From assembly GCF_000813725.1 (NCBI RefSeq), contig NZ_JWLD01000044.1, positions 150,540-214,539 on the forward strand: a DNA stretch of 64,000 bases, given 5' to 3'. This document shows, one piece after another, positions 25,620 to 34,110 of the stretch (positions within the stretch are counted from its first letter, which is position 1; the number at the start of each line of letters is the position of its first letter). The DNA comes from Leisingera sp. ANG-Vp. GTDB taxonomy: Bacteria > Pseudomonadota > Alphaproteobacteria > Rhodobacterales > Rhodobacteraceae. The position numbers and the translations under genes are program-made. Under the pieces are notes generated by a model. The model saw only the letters and a program-made list of their open reading frames with translations. It did no database searches and was not told the DNA's origin.

Positions 25620-27653
25620 ATGGACCGCAAGCAGATCATCGAAGACCCGCAAACCGGCAACAAGGCAGAAGCCTATGAGGCCTTTGACGATATTCCCGCC
25701 AACCCGAACCTCAGCCGCACCATCGGCGACGTGATCACCGCCCGCTATGGCCGCCGCAAAATGCTGAAAGGCATGCTTGGCGTTTCTGCCACCGCCGCAT
25801 TGTTCGGCGCCTCCGCCCTGACCGCTCCGCGCCAGGCAGGCGCCGTCGGCTCCCCGGCGGGCAGCCGGTATGCCTTTAACGAACTGGCCTGGGGCAACGA
25901 TGAAACCCACCACGTGGCCGAAGGCTATGACGCAGAGATCCTCCTGCGCTGGGGCGACCCCATCACCGCAGAGGCGCCTGAGTTCGACGTGATGAACCAA
26001 AGCGCAGAAGCGCAGCTGCAGCAGTTCGGCTACAACAACGACTACATCGGCTTTCTGCCGCTGAATGATGACGGCACCCGCGGCCTGTTGTGCGTGAACC
26101 ACGAATACACCAACGAAGAAGTCATGTTCCCGGGCCTCGGCCGCCAGGACAAGGCGGATTTCGCCGGCATGACCAAGGAACTGGTGGACATCGAAATGGC
26201 CGCCCATGGCGGTTCGGTTGTGGAGATCATCCGCAGCAATGACGGGAGATGGTCAGTAGTTCGGGACGGGGCATACAACCGCCGAATTTCGCCCCTGAAC
26301 ACTGCAATGACACTCGACGGTCCTGCTGCAGGCCATCCCCGTATGCAGACCAGCGCGGACCCGTCCGGCGCCGCAGTCACCGGCACGCTCAACAATTGCG
26401 CAGGCGGCATGACACCCTGGGGCACCTGGCTGATGGCCGAGGAAAACTTCCACGGCTATTTCTGGACGGATAAGCTGGATGAAGACGGCAAGCCGGATCT
26501 GTCGGGCCAGCCTGAAGCGGCGCAGATGAAGCGCTACGGCGCGCCGGGCGGCTGGTACGCCTGGGGCAAATACTACGACCGTTTCAACATCGACAAGGAA
26601 CCCAACGAAGTGAATCGCTTCGGCTGGGTGGTTGAGGTCGATCCGCGCAACCCGGACGCCAAGCCGGTAAAACACACCGCGCTGGGGCGTTTCCGCCATG
26701 AAGGGGCTGAAACCACCACCTCAAAAGACGGCCATCTGGTGGTTTATATGGGTGACGATGCGCGCTTTGACTACCAGTACAAATACGTCTCCCGCGGCAC
26801 TGTTTCAGATGATCCGGCCGCAAACGCCACACTGCTGAGCGAGGGCACGCTTTACGTCGGGCGCTTTGACGCGGACGGCTCCGTTCATTGGCTGCCGCTG
26901 GTGCACGGGCATGGGCCGCTGACAGCGGAAAACGGTTTTGCCAGCCAGGCAGATGTGCTGATCGACGCGCGCCTGGCCGCCGATGCGCTGGGGGCCACTC
27001 CGATGGACCGTCCCGAAGACGCCCAGCCCCGCGGCGACGGCACCGCATACATCATGCTGACCAACAACTCGAAACGCACAGCCGGCCAGACCGATGCCGC
27101 CAACCCGCGCGCGGACTCGAACTTCGGCCATATCATCGAGATCAAGGAAGACGGCGGCGACCACGCAGCGACCAAAGGATCCTGGACGATCCTGGTGAAA
27201 TGCGGCGATCCGCAGATTGCCGAAGTGGGTGCGGAATGGAACCCGGAGACCTCGGAACACGGCTGGTTCGGCTCGCCGGACAACTGCGCCTTTGATGCAG
27301 ACGGGCGCCTGTGGGTATCCACCGACCAGGGCAGCAAATGGGGCATGACCGGCAAATCGGACGGGCTTTACGGGGTTGAAACCGAAGGGGCGCTCCGCGG
27401 CCATTCCAAATTGTTCTTCCGCTGCCCGGTGGGCGGCGAGCTGTGCGGACCGTATTTTGCCCCGGACGGCGAAACCCTGTTCCTGGCGGTTCAGCATCCT
27501 GGCACCGACGGCACCAGGGATCTGAAAGGCTTCGAACGCGCCTCGACCTTTGAGGATCCGGCCACCCGTTGGCCCGATTTCGACCCAAAGATGCCGCCGC
27601 GCCCCTCGCTTGTTGCGGTGACCCGCAAAGGCGGCGGCAAGATAGCGGTCTGA
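25620..27653 (+). CDS. PhoX-type (DUF839) phosphatase
   Basis: 677 residues from ATG 25620 (GGAG ribosome site), with a long-n-region Tat signal (YGRRKMLKGMLGVSATAALF, about 46-65). PhoX enzymes are calcium/iron alkaline phosphatases in the periplasm. Marks include LPLNDDGTRGLLCVNHEYTN, GGMTPWGTWLMAEENFHGYF, RFRHEGAETTTSKDGHLVVY, and the C-terminal SPDNCAFDADGRLWVSTDQG. Substrate range is unknown; phosphate esters are expected. I saw no convincing Pho box in the 174-bp gap upstream. It follows soxT without a clear terminator but looks like an independent gene. Confidence 0.9.
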   Translation: MDRKQIIEDPQTGNKAEAYEAFDDIPANPNLSRTIGDVITARYGRRKMLKGMLGVSATAALFGASALTAPRQAGAVGSPAGSRYAFNELAWGNDETHHVAEGYDAEILLRWGDPITAEAPEFDVMNQSAEAQLQQFGYNNDYIGFLPLNDDGTRGLLCVNHEYTNEEVMFPGLGRQDKADFAGMTKELVDIEMAAHGGSVVEIIRSNDGRWSVVRDGAYNRRISPLNTAMTLDGPAAGHPRMQTSADPSGAAVTGTLNNCAGGMTPWGTWLMAEENFHGYFWTDKLDEDGKPDLSGQPEAAQMKRYGAPGGWYAWGKYYDRFNIDKEPNEVNRFGWVVEVDPRNPDAKPVKHTALGRFRHEGAETTTSKDGHLVVYMGDDARFDYQYKYVSRGTVSDDPAANATLLSEGTLYVGRFDADGSVHWLPLVHGHGPLTAENGFASQADVLIDARLAADALGATPMDRPEDAQPRGDGTAYIMLTNNSKRTAGQTDAANPRADSNFGHIIEIKEDGGDHAATKGSWTILVKCGDPQIAEVGAEWNPETSEHGWFGSPDNCAFDADGRLWVSTDQGSKWGMTGKSDGLYGVETEGALRGHSKLFFRCPVGGELCGPYFAPDGETLFLAVQHPGTDGTRDLKGFERASTFEDPATRWPDFDPKMPPRPSLVAVTRKGGGKIAV

Positions 27654-27657
27654 TCCC

Positions 27658-27693
27658 GCAATCCGCAGGCTTGAGCCCTGGCGGGCGGATTGC
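27658..27693. terminator. Hairpin after the PhoX-type gene
   Basis: Perfect 9-bp arms GCAATCCGC and GCGGATTGC enclose an 18-nt loop, starting 5 bp after the stop. There is no T run, so the terminator role is weakly supported. Confidence 0.4.
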
Positions 27694-27770
27694 CGCCTGC
27701 CGCACGCAATTGTGAGAAGACACCGGCCCTTCTTGGCTTAGAGATGGCGTAAAATGTTGGGAGGCTTTCC

Positions 27771-28241
27771 ATGTATTTCAAACGTCTGGCTGCCGCACTG
27801 TTCCTTGCAGCCTCCGCCGCCGCGGCAGGCGGCATCGGTCCGCGCGACGGCTGGGCGGTGCATGCAACACCCAAGACTTACGAACAGCTGATCGCAGACA
27901 TCAAAGCCGCGGCCAAGGCTGAAGGCTTGGGCGTCGTGACCCAGGCCGGGCCGACCAAGGCCGCCGCCGCCCGCGGCATCACCATTCCGGGCAACCGGGT
28001 CATTGGCCTGTTCAACAACGACTTTGCGGTCAAAATCCTGGCGCTCTCCACCGCCGCGATGATCGAAGCACCGGTGCGCATGTATGTCACCGAAACGAAA
28101 GACGGAAGTGCAACACTTGCCTACAAACTGCCCTCGCACGTCTTTGCCCCCTACGCAGACGAGGGCGGAGAAGCGCTGGCTGCCCTGGCAGAGCAGCTGG
28201 ACCGCCGCTTTGCACTGATCGCGCAACGGGCACTCAAATAG
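27771..28241 (+). CDS. Exported DUF302 family protein
   Basis: A 156-residue protein with a Sec signal peptide (MYFKRLAAALFLAASAAAAG) and a DUF302 domain (about 35-150): the pattern YEQLIADIKAAAKAEGLGVV, NRVIGLFNNDFAVKILALS and APVRMYVTETKDGSATLAYK is typical. Function is unknown; such proteins are small periplasmic folds sometimes linked to sulfur or metal genes. GGGAGG precedes ATG 27771. It stands alone between the PhoX-type gene and a ThDP-enzyme gene. Confidence 0.82.
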   Translation: MYFKRLAAALFLAASAAAAGGIGPRDGWAVHATPKTYEQLIADIKAAAKAEGLGVVTQAGPTKAAAARGITIPGNRVIGLFNNDFAVKILALSTAAMIEAPVRMYVTETKDGSATLAYKLPSHVFAPYADEGGEALAALAEQLDRRFALIAQRALK

Positions 28242-28265
28242 CCCTTCCGGCTTCTTTCTGGACTG

Positions 28266-28305
28266 AAATACCCCCGCCGGAGGCCTGGCGCATGAAATGC
28301 GCCAG
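28266..28305. repeat. Palindromic intergenic element, partner of the one at 47.5 kb
   Basis: AAATACCCCCGCCGGAGGC (28266-28284) is followed by a perfect 9-bp hairpin CTGGCGCAT-GAA-ATGCGCCAG (28285-28305). Nearly the same 19-20 nt string, also followed by a GC-rich palindrome, occurs at 47579-47598. Confidence 0.65.
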
Positions 28306-28401
28306 TTTCCGCCGCAGCAATTCTCACACTGGCGTGAGAGGGCTTGCGCATATCTGAAGCCTCGGCAATCTGGCGGCAAATCAACGGATTGGACGGACAA
28401 G

Positions 28402-30015
28402 ATGACAGAACCCTTGCGTGCGGCCGATGTGCTGGCCCGGCGGCTTTACGAGGCAGGCTGCCGCCATGCCTTTGGCATGCCCGGCGGCGAGGTGCTGACC
28501 CTGGTTGATGCACTCACCAAGGCGGGCATCGCCTTTCATCTCGCCAAGCATGAGAATTGTGCGGGTTTCATCGGTGAAGGCGTGCACCACACCGATGGCG
28601 CGCCGGTCATCCTGGTTGCAACCCTCGGCCCCGGCGCCCTCAATGGCATCAACGTGGTGGCCAACGCCCATCAGGACCGGGTGCCGATGCTCGTGCTCAC
28701 GGGCTGCGTCGATGCGGCTGAGGAGCAGAGCTACACTCATCAGGTGCTCGACCACCGCGCCGTGTTCACTCCGGTCACCAAGGCCACTTTCCGGCTGGAT
28801 GCCGGAGCCGCGGACCTGATTGCCGACAAGGCGGTCGCCATCGCAACCGAGCCCCGCAACGGACCGGTGCATATCGACGTGCCGATCTCAACCGCAGATG
28901 CGCCGGCCAGGGACCGCGGCATCCGCCGTGCGCCTGCAAGCCCAGCCGCGCCAAGCGGAGAAGCACTGGCACAGGCGCGTTCCTGGCTGGCGGCCTCTGC
29001 GCGCCCAGTGGCGGTGATTGGCCTTGATGCGCTGCAGGAAAATGCCGGCCTCGCAATTCGCACCTTCGTTGAAAAACACCAGGTCCCCTTTGTCACCAGC
29101 TACAAGGCCAAAGGGATCATCCCCGAGGACCACCCCCTGTGCCTGGGCGGCGCCGGCCTGTCGCCGCTGGCTGACAAACATCTTCTGCCCCTGGTGCAGG
29201 AGGCCGACCTGGTGCTCTCCATCGGGTACGACCCGATCGAGATGCGCCCCGGCTGGCGCAATGTCTGGGACGTGAAAACCCAGAACGTCATCGACATCGC
29301 GCCGGAGGCCAACACGCATTATATGCATCAGGCAGGCTTGAACTTCCTCACCGCAATTGCTCCCACGCTTGAAGCCCTGTCGGATGGCTCCGCGCCGCAC
29401 AGCACTTGGAACAGCAACCGCCCCGCTCAGGTAAAAACTGCGCTGGCAGAGGCTTTCCCGCAGGACGACGATTGGGGCCCGGCAGGGGTCATCGCCGAAT
29501 GCCGCGCCACCCTGCCTCCCGAAACCCTCGCCACCGCGGACAGCGGCGCACACCGCATTCTGCTGAGCCAGATGTGGGACTGCCATGAGCCGCGCGGGCT
29601 GATCCAATCCTCAGCTCTCTGCACCATGGGCTGCGCCGTGCCAATGGCGATTGGGCGCAAGCTGGCGCAGCCGGACCGGCCCGTGGTCAGCTTCTCAGGC
29701 GATGCCGGCTTCCTGATGGTGGCGGGCGAGCTGTCCACTGCGGCCGAACTGGGTGCTGCCCCCATTTTCGTGGTCTTTGCCGATGCCAGCCTTGCACTGA
29801 TCGAGCTAAAACAGCGCCAGCGCCAGCTGGCCAATAGCGGCGTTGATTTTGCCGAGCATGACTTTGCCGCCATGGGCCGGGCCTTTGGCGGCAACGGGGT
29901 GACTGTCACCAGCCGCGCTGAACTGCGCGCTGCCCTGCAAGACGCGATGAAAGCACAAAAATTCACTGTCATCTCGGCAGTGATTGACCGCGGAGGCTAT
30001 GATGGCCGGATCTGA
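28402..30015 (+). CDS. Thiamine-diphosphate enzyme, acetolactate-synthase-like
   Basis: 537 residues from ATG 28402. The three domains of the ThDP decarboxylase/AHAS superfamily are complete: PYR domain with catalytic Glu51 (HLAKHENCAGF), central domain, and PP domain with GDAGFLMVAGEL (about 433). The usual GDG...NN cofactor motif reads GDA...AD: Ala replaces the second Gly and Asp461 replaces the metal-binding Asn. So it is not a housekeeping acetolactate synthase. It overlaps a CaiB-type CoA-transferase gene by 14 bp, which recalls oxalyl-CoA decarboxylase/formyl-CoA transferase pairs, but the substrate is unknown. Confidence 0.8.
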   Translation: MTEPLRAADVLARRLYEAGCRHAFGMPGGEVLTLVDALTKAGIAFHLAKHENCAGFIGEGVHHTDGAPVILVATLGPGALNGINVVANAHQDRVPMLVLTGCVDAAEEQSYTHQVLDHRAVFTPVTKATFRLDAGAADLIADKAVAIATEPRNGPVHIDVPISTADAPARDRGIRRAPASPAAPSGEALAQARSWLAASARPVAVIGLDALQENAGLAIRTFVEKHQVPFVTSYKAKGIIPEDHPLCLGGAGLSPLADKHLLPLVQEADLVLSIGYDPIEMRPGWRNVWDVKTQNVIDIAPEANTHYMHQAGLNFLTAIAPTLEALSDGSAPHSTWNSNRPAQVKTALAEAFPQDDDWGPAGVIAECRATLPPETLATADSGAHRILLSQMWDCHEPRGLIQSSALCTMGCAVPMAIGRKLAQPDRPVVSFSGDAGFLMVAGELSTAAELGAAPIFVVFADASLALIELKQRQRQLANSGVDFAEHDFAAMGRAFGGNGVTVTSRAELRAALQDAMKAQKFTVISAVIDRGGYDGRI

Positions 30016-31201
30016 CCTTCTCCCCCATGGCGCGCTGAAGGGCGTCAAGGTTCTGGACCTCTCCCGCATTCTGGCAGGCCCGACCTGCACCCAGCTCCTG
30101 GGCGACCTGGGTGCCACGGTTATCAAGGTGGAAAACCCCAAAACCGGCGGCGATGACACCCGGCAATGGGGTCCTCCTTATGTGGTGGATGCGGAAGGGG
30201 AGCAATCCGACCTTTCGGCCTATTTCATGTCCGCCAACCGCAACAAGCGTTCGGTGGCCATCGACATCGCAACAGAGGAAGGCCAGCAAGCCATCCGCCG
30301 CCTGGCGGCTGAGGCCGATATCCTGATCGAGAACTTCAAACCCGGCGGGCTGGCCAAATACGGGCTGGACTACAACAGCCTCAAGGATGATCTGCCCGGT
30401 CTGATCTACTGCTCGATCTCGGGCTACGGCCAGACCGGCCCTAACAGCCACAAGCCCGGCTATGACATCATGGCGCAAGGGTTCGGCGGAATCATGTCGC
30501 TGACCGGCGAGCCTGAGGGCCAGCCGATGAAGGCAGGCGTCGGCATCGCCGACGTGATGTGCGGCATGTACGCCTGCATCGGCATCCTCTCTGCCCTGCA
30601 TCACCGCGAAAAAACCGGCGAAGGGCAGCAAATCGACCTCGCTCTGGTCGACGCCCAGATCGCCTGGCTGATCAACGAAGGCGTTGCCTATCTGAACACT
30701 GGCAGCATCCCAAAACGCCGCGGCAATGAGCACCCGAGCATCATGCCCTATGGCGTTTACGAAACATCCGACGGCCATGTGATCCTGGCAGTGGGAAATG
30801 ACAGCCAGTTCCAGCGCTTCATGAAATTCCTGAAGCTCGAAGGCCTGGCCGGGGATCCGCGTTTTGCCACCAACCCCGCCCGGCTGCAAAACCGTGATGC
30901 GCTGAATGCCGTCCTCATCCCCACCGTGCAGCGCTACACAACAGATGAGGTGCTGGCAGCGATGGAGGCCCGCAAGGTGCCCGCAGGCCCGGTGCAGAAC
31001 CTGGAAACGCTCTTTGCCACCGATCAGGTCGCAGCCCGCGAGATGTCCATTCCGATGGAAACCGCGGCAGGCCCGGTGAAACTCCTGGGCAACCCGCTGA
31101 ATTTCTCCCGCACGCCTGTAACATACCGGCACGCGCCGCCCCGCTGCGGCGAGGCGACGGACGAGATTCTGAGCTCTGACACCCCGTTCGGAAACGGCTA
31201 A
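30002..31201 (+). CDS. CaiB/BaiF-type (class III) CoA-transferase
   Basis: 399 residues from the second of two adjacent ATGs, 5 nt after GGAGG. It moves CoA between carboxylic acids through an aspartyl-CoA thioester. Marks are KGVKVLDLSRILAGPTCTQL, GDLGATVIKVENP, and GIADVMCGMYACIG, where Asp184 aligns with the catalytic Asp of formyl-CoA transferase, then GQQIDLALVDAQIAWL. It overlaps the ThDP-enzyme gene by 14 bp and should act on the same compound or its CoA ester. A terminator-like hairpin follows at 31252. Confidence 0.87.
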   Translation: MAGSDLLPHGALKGVKVLDLSRILAGPTCTQLLGDLGATVIKVENPKTGGDDTRQWGPPYVVDAEGEQSDLSAYFMSANRNKRSVAIDIATEEGQQAIRRLAAEADILIENFKPGGLAKYGLDYNSLKDDLPGLIYCSISGYGQTGPNSHKPGYDIMAQGFGGIMSLTGEPEGQPMKAGVGIADVMCGMYACIGILSALHHREKTGEGQQIDLALVDAQIAWLINEGVAYLNTGSIPKRRGNEHPSIMPYGVYETSDGHVILAVGNDSQFQRFMKFLKLEGLAGDPRFATNPARLQNRDALNAVLIPTVQRYTTDEVLAAMEARKVPAGPVQNLETLFATDQVAAREMSIPMETAAGPVKLLGNPLNFSRTPVTYRHAPPRCGEATDEILSSDTPFGNG

Positions 31202-31251
31202 GCCCCCAAAACACGGCAGCTTTCCGCCAAGTGTTACAGTTTCCGGCAAAT

Positions 31252-31270
31252 CACCGCCAAACCGGCGGTG
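31252..31270 (+). terminator. Terminator-like hairpin after the CoA-transferase gene
   Basis: Perfect arms CACCGCC and GGCGGTG surround AAACC; pairing can extend two more bases. Only GTTTC follows, so efficiency is uncertain. The 262-bp gap to the next gene holds no further gene that I can see. Confidence 0.55.
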
Positions 31271-31463
31271 GTTTCGCCGCCCGTTAACCATTCCTGTTGC
31301 AGGAATTTCGACGGAAATCTTACACATCCGGCGAAATTTACAGCCAAACACACACAGGCAATCACCAAAGCGCGAGCGGGGTTCGCCCGGACCAATCTGA
31401 TGATCTAATCTTCAGCAGGACACGGAAACCGCTTTTCAATTCGAAAACAAAGATTGGACTCCC

Positions 31464-32825
31464 ATGACGCATGATATCTTCGGCCAAGACAGCAGCCTGA
31501 CCGATGCCGCAGCCTTGCAGGACTGGAATGCCGTGCAGCTGGGAGTTCTGGCCCACGCCGCCGTGACGGCTGACCACCTTGGCGCGGTGCTGAAGGCGGC
31601 TCCGGAGTTTGCCCTGGCGCATGCGATCAAAGGACTGTCGCTGCTGATGCTGGGCCGCCGCGAGCTGCTGCCGACCGCACAGGAAGCCCTGCGCGATGCC
31701 AAGTCCTTTTATGAAGGCGCCCTGCCGCGCGAGCGCAAATATGTCGACGCGCTGGAAAACTGGCTGTCCGGCCGCCCCAGCCTGGCAATCCGCCGGATGG
31801 AGGAAGTGCTGGACGTGTTCCCGCAGGACACTCTGGCGATGAAACTCAGCCACGGTATCCGCTTCATCCTGGGTGACCCTGAAGGCATGCGTGCCTCGAT
31901 CGAACGGGTGATGCCGGCCTATGCTCCGGACCACGCAGGCCGCGGCTACCTCCTGGGCTGCCACTCCTTTGCGCTGGAGGAAACCGGCGATTACGAACGC
32001 GCTGCCAACGCGGGCCGCCAGGCCCTGTGGATGGCGCCGGACGATGCCTGGGGCCTGCACGCCGTGGCACATGTGCATGACATGACCGGCAACGCCAAGT
32101 CCGGCCTCGAATGGCTGCACGGCCGCGAAGAGGCCTGGGCCCATTGCAACAACTTCCGCTACCACGTCTGGTGGCACAAGGCGCTGATGCATCTGGACCT
32201 GGGCCAGATGGATGAGGCCATTGCGCTTTATGATACCGAAGTGCGCAAAGACAAAACCGACGACTACCGAGACATCTCCAACGCCACCTCGCTGCTGGTC
32301 CGGCTGGAGCTGGAAGGCGTCGATGTGGGCGCCCGCTGGGAGGAGTTGTCTGAACTTTGCGCCAACCGCACCGAGGACGGCAGCCTGATCTTTGCCGACC
32401 TGCATTACCTGCTGGCGCTGACCGGCCACCGCAAGGAAGACGCCCACAAGATGGTGCAGCGCATCCATGCCGACGCCGAAAAGGGCGGCTCGGAAGCTTG
32501 CGAGCGCATGGGCAACCCCGGCTGTGCTGCTGCCGACGGGCTGGAGGCCTTTGGCGAGGGCAACTACAAATCCGCCTTCCGCCACCTGTCGTCTGCCCGC
32601 GGCACCCTGCAGCTGGCCGGCGGCAGCCACGCGCAGCGCGATGTTTTTGAACGGATTACCATTGATGCCGGCCTGCGCGCAGGACAGCTTGACGCGGTCG
32701 AGGCAATCCTGGATGACCGCCGCAGCAAACGCGGCGGCGCCGAGGACAATTACGCACTGGCCCGCCGCACCCTGATCGCCCAGGGCCGGGACAATTCCGG
32801 TGCTGCCAGCGTTCCCGCCGAATAA
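31464..32825 (+). CDS. Tetratricopeptide protein (TTC38-like)
   Basis: A 453-residue, soluble, mostly helical protein with TPR-like pairs through its length (LAHAIKGLSLLMLGRRELLP; NAGRQALWMAPDDAWGLHAV; WHKALMHLDLGQMDEAIALY). The conserved block AWGLHAVAHVHDMTGNAKSG and WHKALMHLD marks the TTC38 subfamily, which has no established bacterial function. No signal peptide. It lies 22 bp ahead of opgC and may be co-transcribed with opgCGH, but a role in glucan synthesis is not shown. Confidence 0.8.
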   Translation: MTHDIFGQDSSLTDAAALQDWNAVQLGVLAHAAVTADHLGAVLKAAPEFALAHAIKGLSLLMLGRRELLPTAQEALRDAKSFYEGALPRERKYVDALENWLSGRPSLAIRRMEEVLDVFPQDTLAMKLSHGIRFILGDPEGMRASIERVMPAYAPDHAGRGYLLGCHSFALEETGDYERAANAGRQALWMAPDDAWGLHAVAHVHDMTGNAKSGLEWLHGREEAWAHCNNFRYHVWWHKALMHLDLGQMDEAIALYDTEVRKDKTDDYRDISNATSLLVRLELEGVDVGARWEELSELCANRTEDGSLIFADLHYLLALTGHRKEDAHKMVQRIHADAEKGGSEACERMGNPGCAAADGLEAFGEGNYKSAFRHLSSARGTLQLAGGSHAQRDVFERITIDAGLRAGQLDAVEAILDDRRSKRGGAEDNYALARRTLIAQGRDNSGAASVPAE

Positions 32826-32847
32826 GACCTCAAGGACGACACCACTC

Positions 32848-34110
32848 ATGTCCAGCGTTGCGCCCTTCCCCGGGCAACAGACAGACCAAGGCGCCGCCAA
32901 CCGGGCCGCGCCGCCGCCGCAATCGGCACAGCCGCGCGTGCGCGACCCGCGGCTCGACTTCTACCGCGGCATTGCCATGTTCATCATTCTGATTGCCCAT
33001 ATCCCGGGCAACCGCTGGACCGGCTGGATCCCCGCGCGGTTCGGGTTCTCGGATGCAACCGAGATATTTGTGTTCTGCTCCGGCATGGCCTCAGCCATAG
33101 CCTTCGGCGGCTCATTCGCGCGCCGCGGCTGGTTTCTGGGCACTGCCCGGGTGCTGTTCCGCTGCTGGCAGGTGTTCTGGGCCCATATCGGCCTGTTTGT
33201 CTTTATCGCTGTCTCGATGGCGGCCATCGACCTCTATGGCGGGTTTGAGAAGAGCTACGTGAACTCGCTGAACCTTGGCCATTTCTTCAAGGATCCGATG
33301 ACCCAGCTGGTGGGGCTGTTCACCCTCACCTATGTGCCCAACTATTTTGACATCCTGCCGATGTACCTGGTGGTGCTGCTGATGATGCCGCTGATCATGG
33401 GGCTGGAAAAGGCGGGCCTCTGGGCCGTGGGCATGGCCTCGGTGCTGATCTGGCTCACTGCCAATCCCTATATCATCGGGCTGGGACCTGACGGGCTGTC
33501 ACTGCCGGCTGAGCCCTGGTCGGAGCGCGAATGGTTCTTCAACCCCTTCGGCTGGCAACTGCTGTTTTTCACCGGCTTTGCCTTCATGAAGGGCTGGCTG
33601 CCGAAACCGCCGGTCTCAAAGCTTCTGATCGTGCTGTGCGCTGCCTTCCTGATCCTGTCGGCGCCTTACGGCTCGTGGAAGGTCTTCACCTGGGTCAAGG
33701 CCGCAAGCCCCGAGCTGGCTGACCTGATCAAGCCCGGCCGCGACGCCATCGGCGAATGGCGCGAAAAGACCGATTTCGGCCTGCTGCGCTACACCCACTT
33801 CCTGGCGCTGGCCTATCTGGGCTGGGTGGCCGCGGGCGAAGGCGGCAAGCGGCTGATCGCCTCGGGCTCCTCCGCTGCGGCGCGGGTCTGGGAAGTGCTG
33901 TTGAAAATCATCACCAAGGTCGGCCAGCAGTCGCTTGCGGTGTTCGTTTTTTCGATGGCGCTGGCACGTTTTATCGGCTTTGCGCTTGACCAGACCGACC
34001 GCGCGGTTATGACCACCGCATTCGCCAATCTGGTTGGCTTTTCTTTAATCATTGGGTGCGCTTATGGCGCCGCCTGGTTCAAGTCTCAGCCTTGGAGAGC
34101 CAAGAAATGA
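32848..34110 (+). CDS. opgC: OpgC, glucan-modifying acyltransferase-like membrane protein
   Basis: 420 residues from ATG 32848. OpgC decorates osmoregulated periplasmic glucans, with succinyl groups where studied. About ten membrane helices and the family motifs RDPRLDFYRGIAMFIILIAH, FGFSDATEIFVFCSGMASAI and FDILPMYLVVLLMMPLIMG are present, with the closing VGQQSLAVFVFSMALARFIG. It overlaps opgG by ATGA. In this operon opgC comes first, unlike the opgG-opgH-first order common elsewhere. Confidence 0.93.
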   Translation: MSSVAPFPGQQTDQGAANRAAPPPQSAQPRVRDPRLDFYRGIAMFIILIAHIPGNRWTGWIPARFGFSDATEIFVFCSGMASAIAFGGSFARRGWFLGTARVLFRCWQVFWAHIGLFVFIAVSMAAIDLYGGFEKSYVNSLNLGHFFKDPMTQLVGLFTLTYVPNYFDILPMYLVVLLMMPLIMGLEKAGLWAVGMASVLIWLTANPYIIGLGPDGLSLPAEPWSEREWFFNPFGWQLLFFTGFAFMKGWLPKPPVSKLLIVLCAAFLILSAPYGSWKVFTWVKAASPELADLIKPGRDAIGEWREKTDFGLLRYTHFLALAYLGWVAAGEGGKRLIASGSSAAARVWEVLLKIITKVGQQSLAVFVFSMALARFIGFALDQTDRAVMTTAFANLVGFSLIIGCAYGAAWFKSQPWRAKK

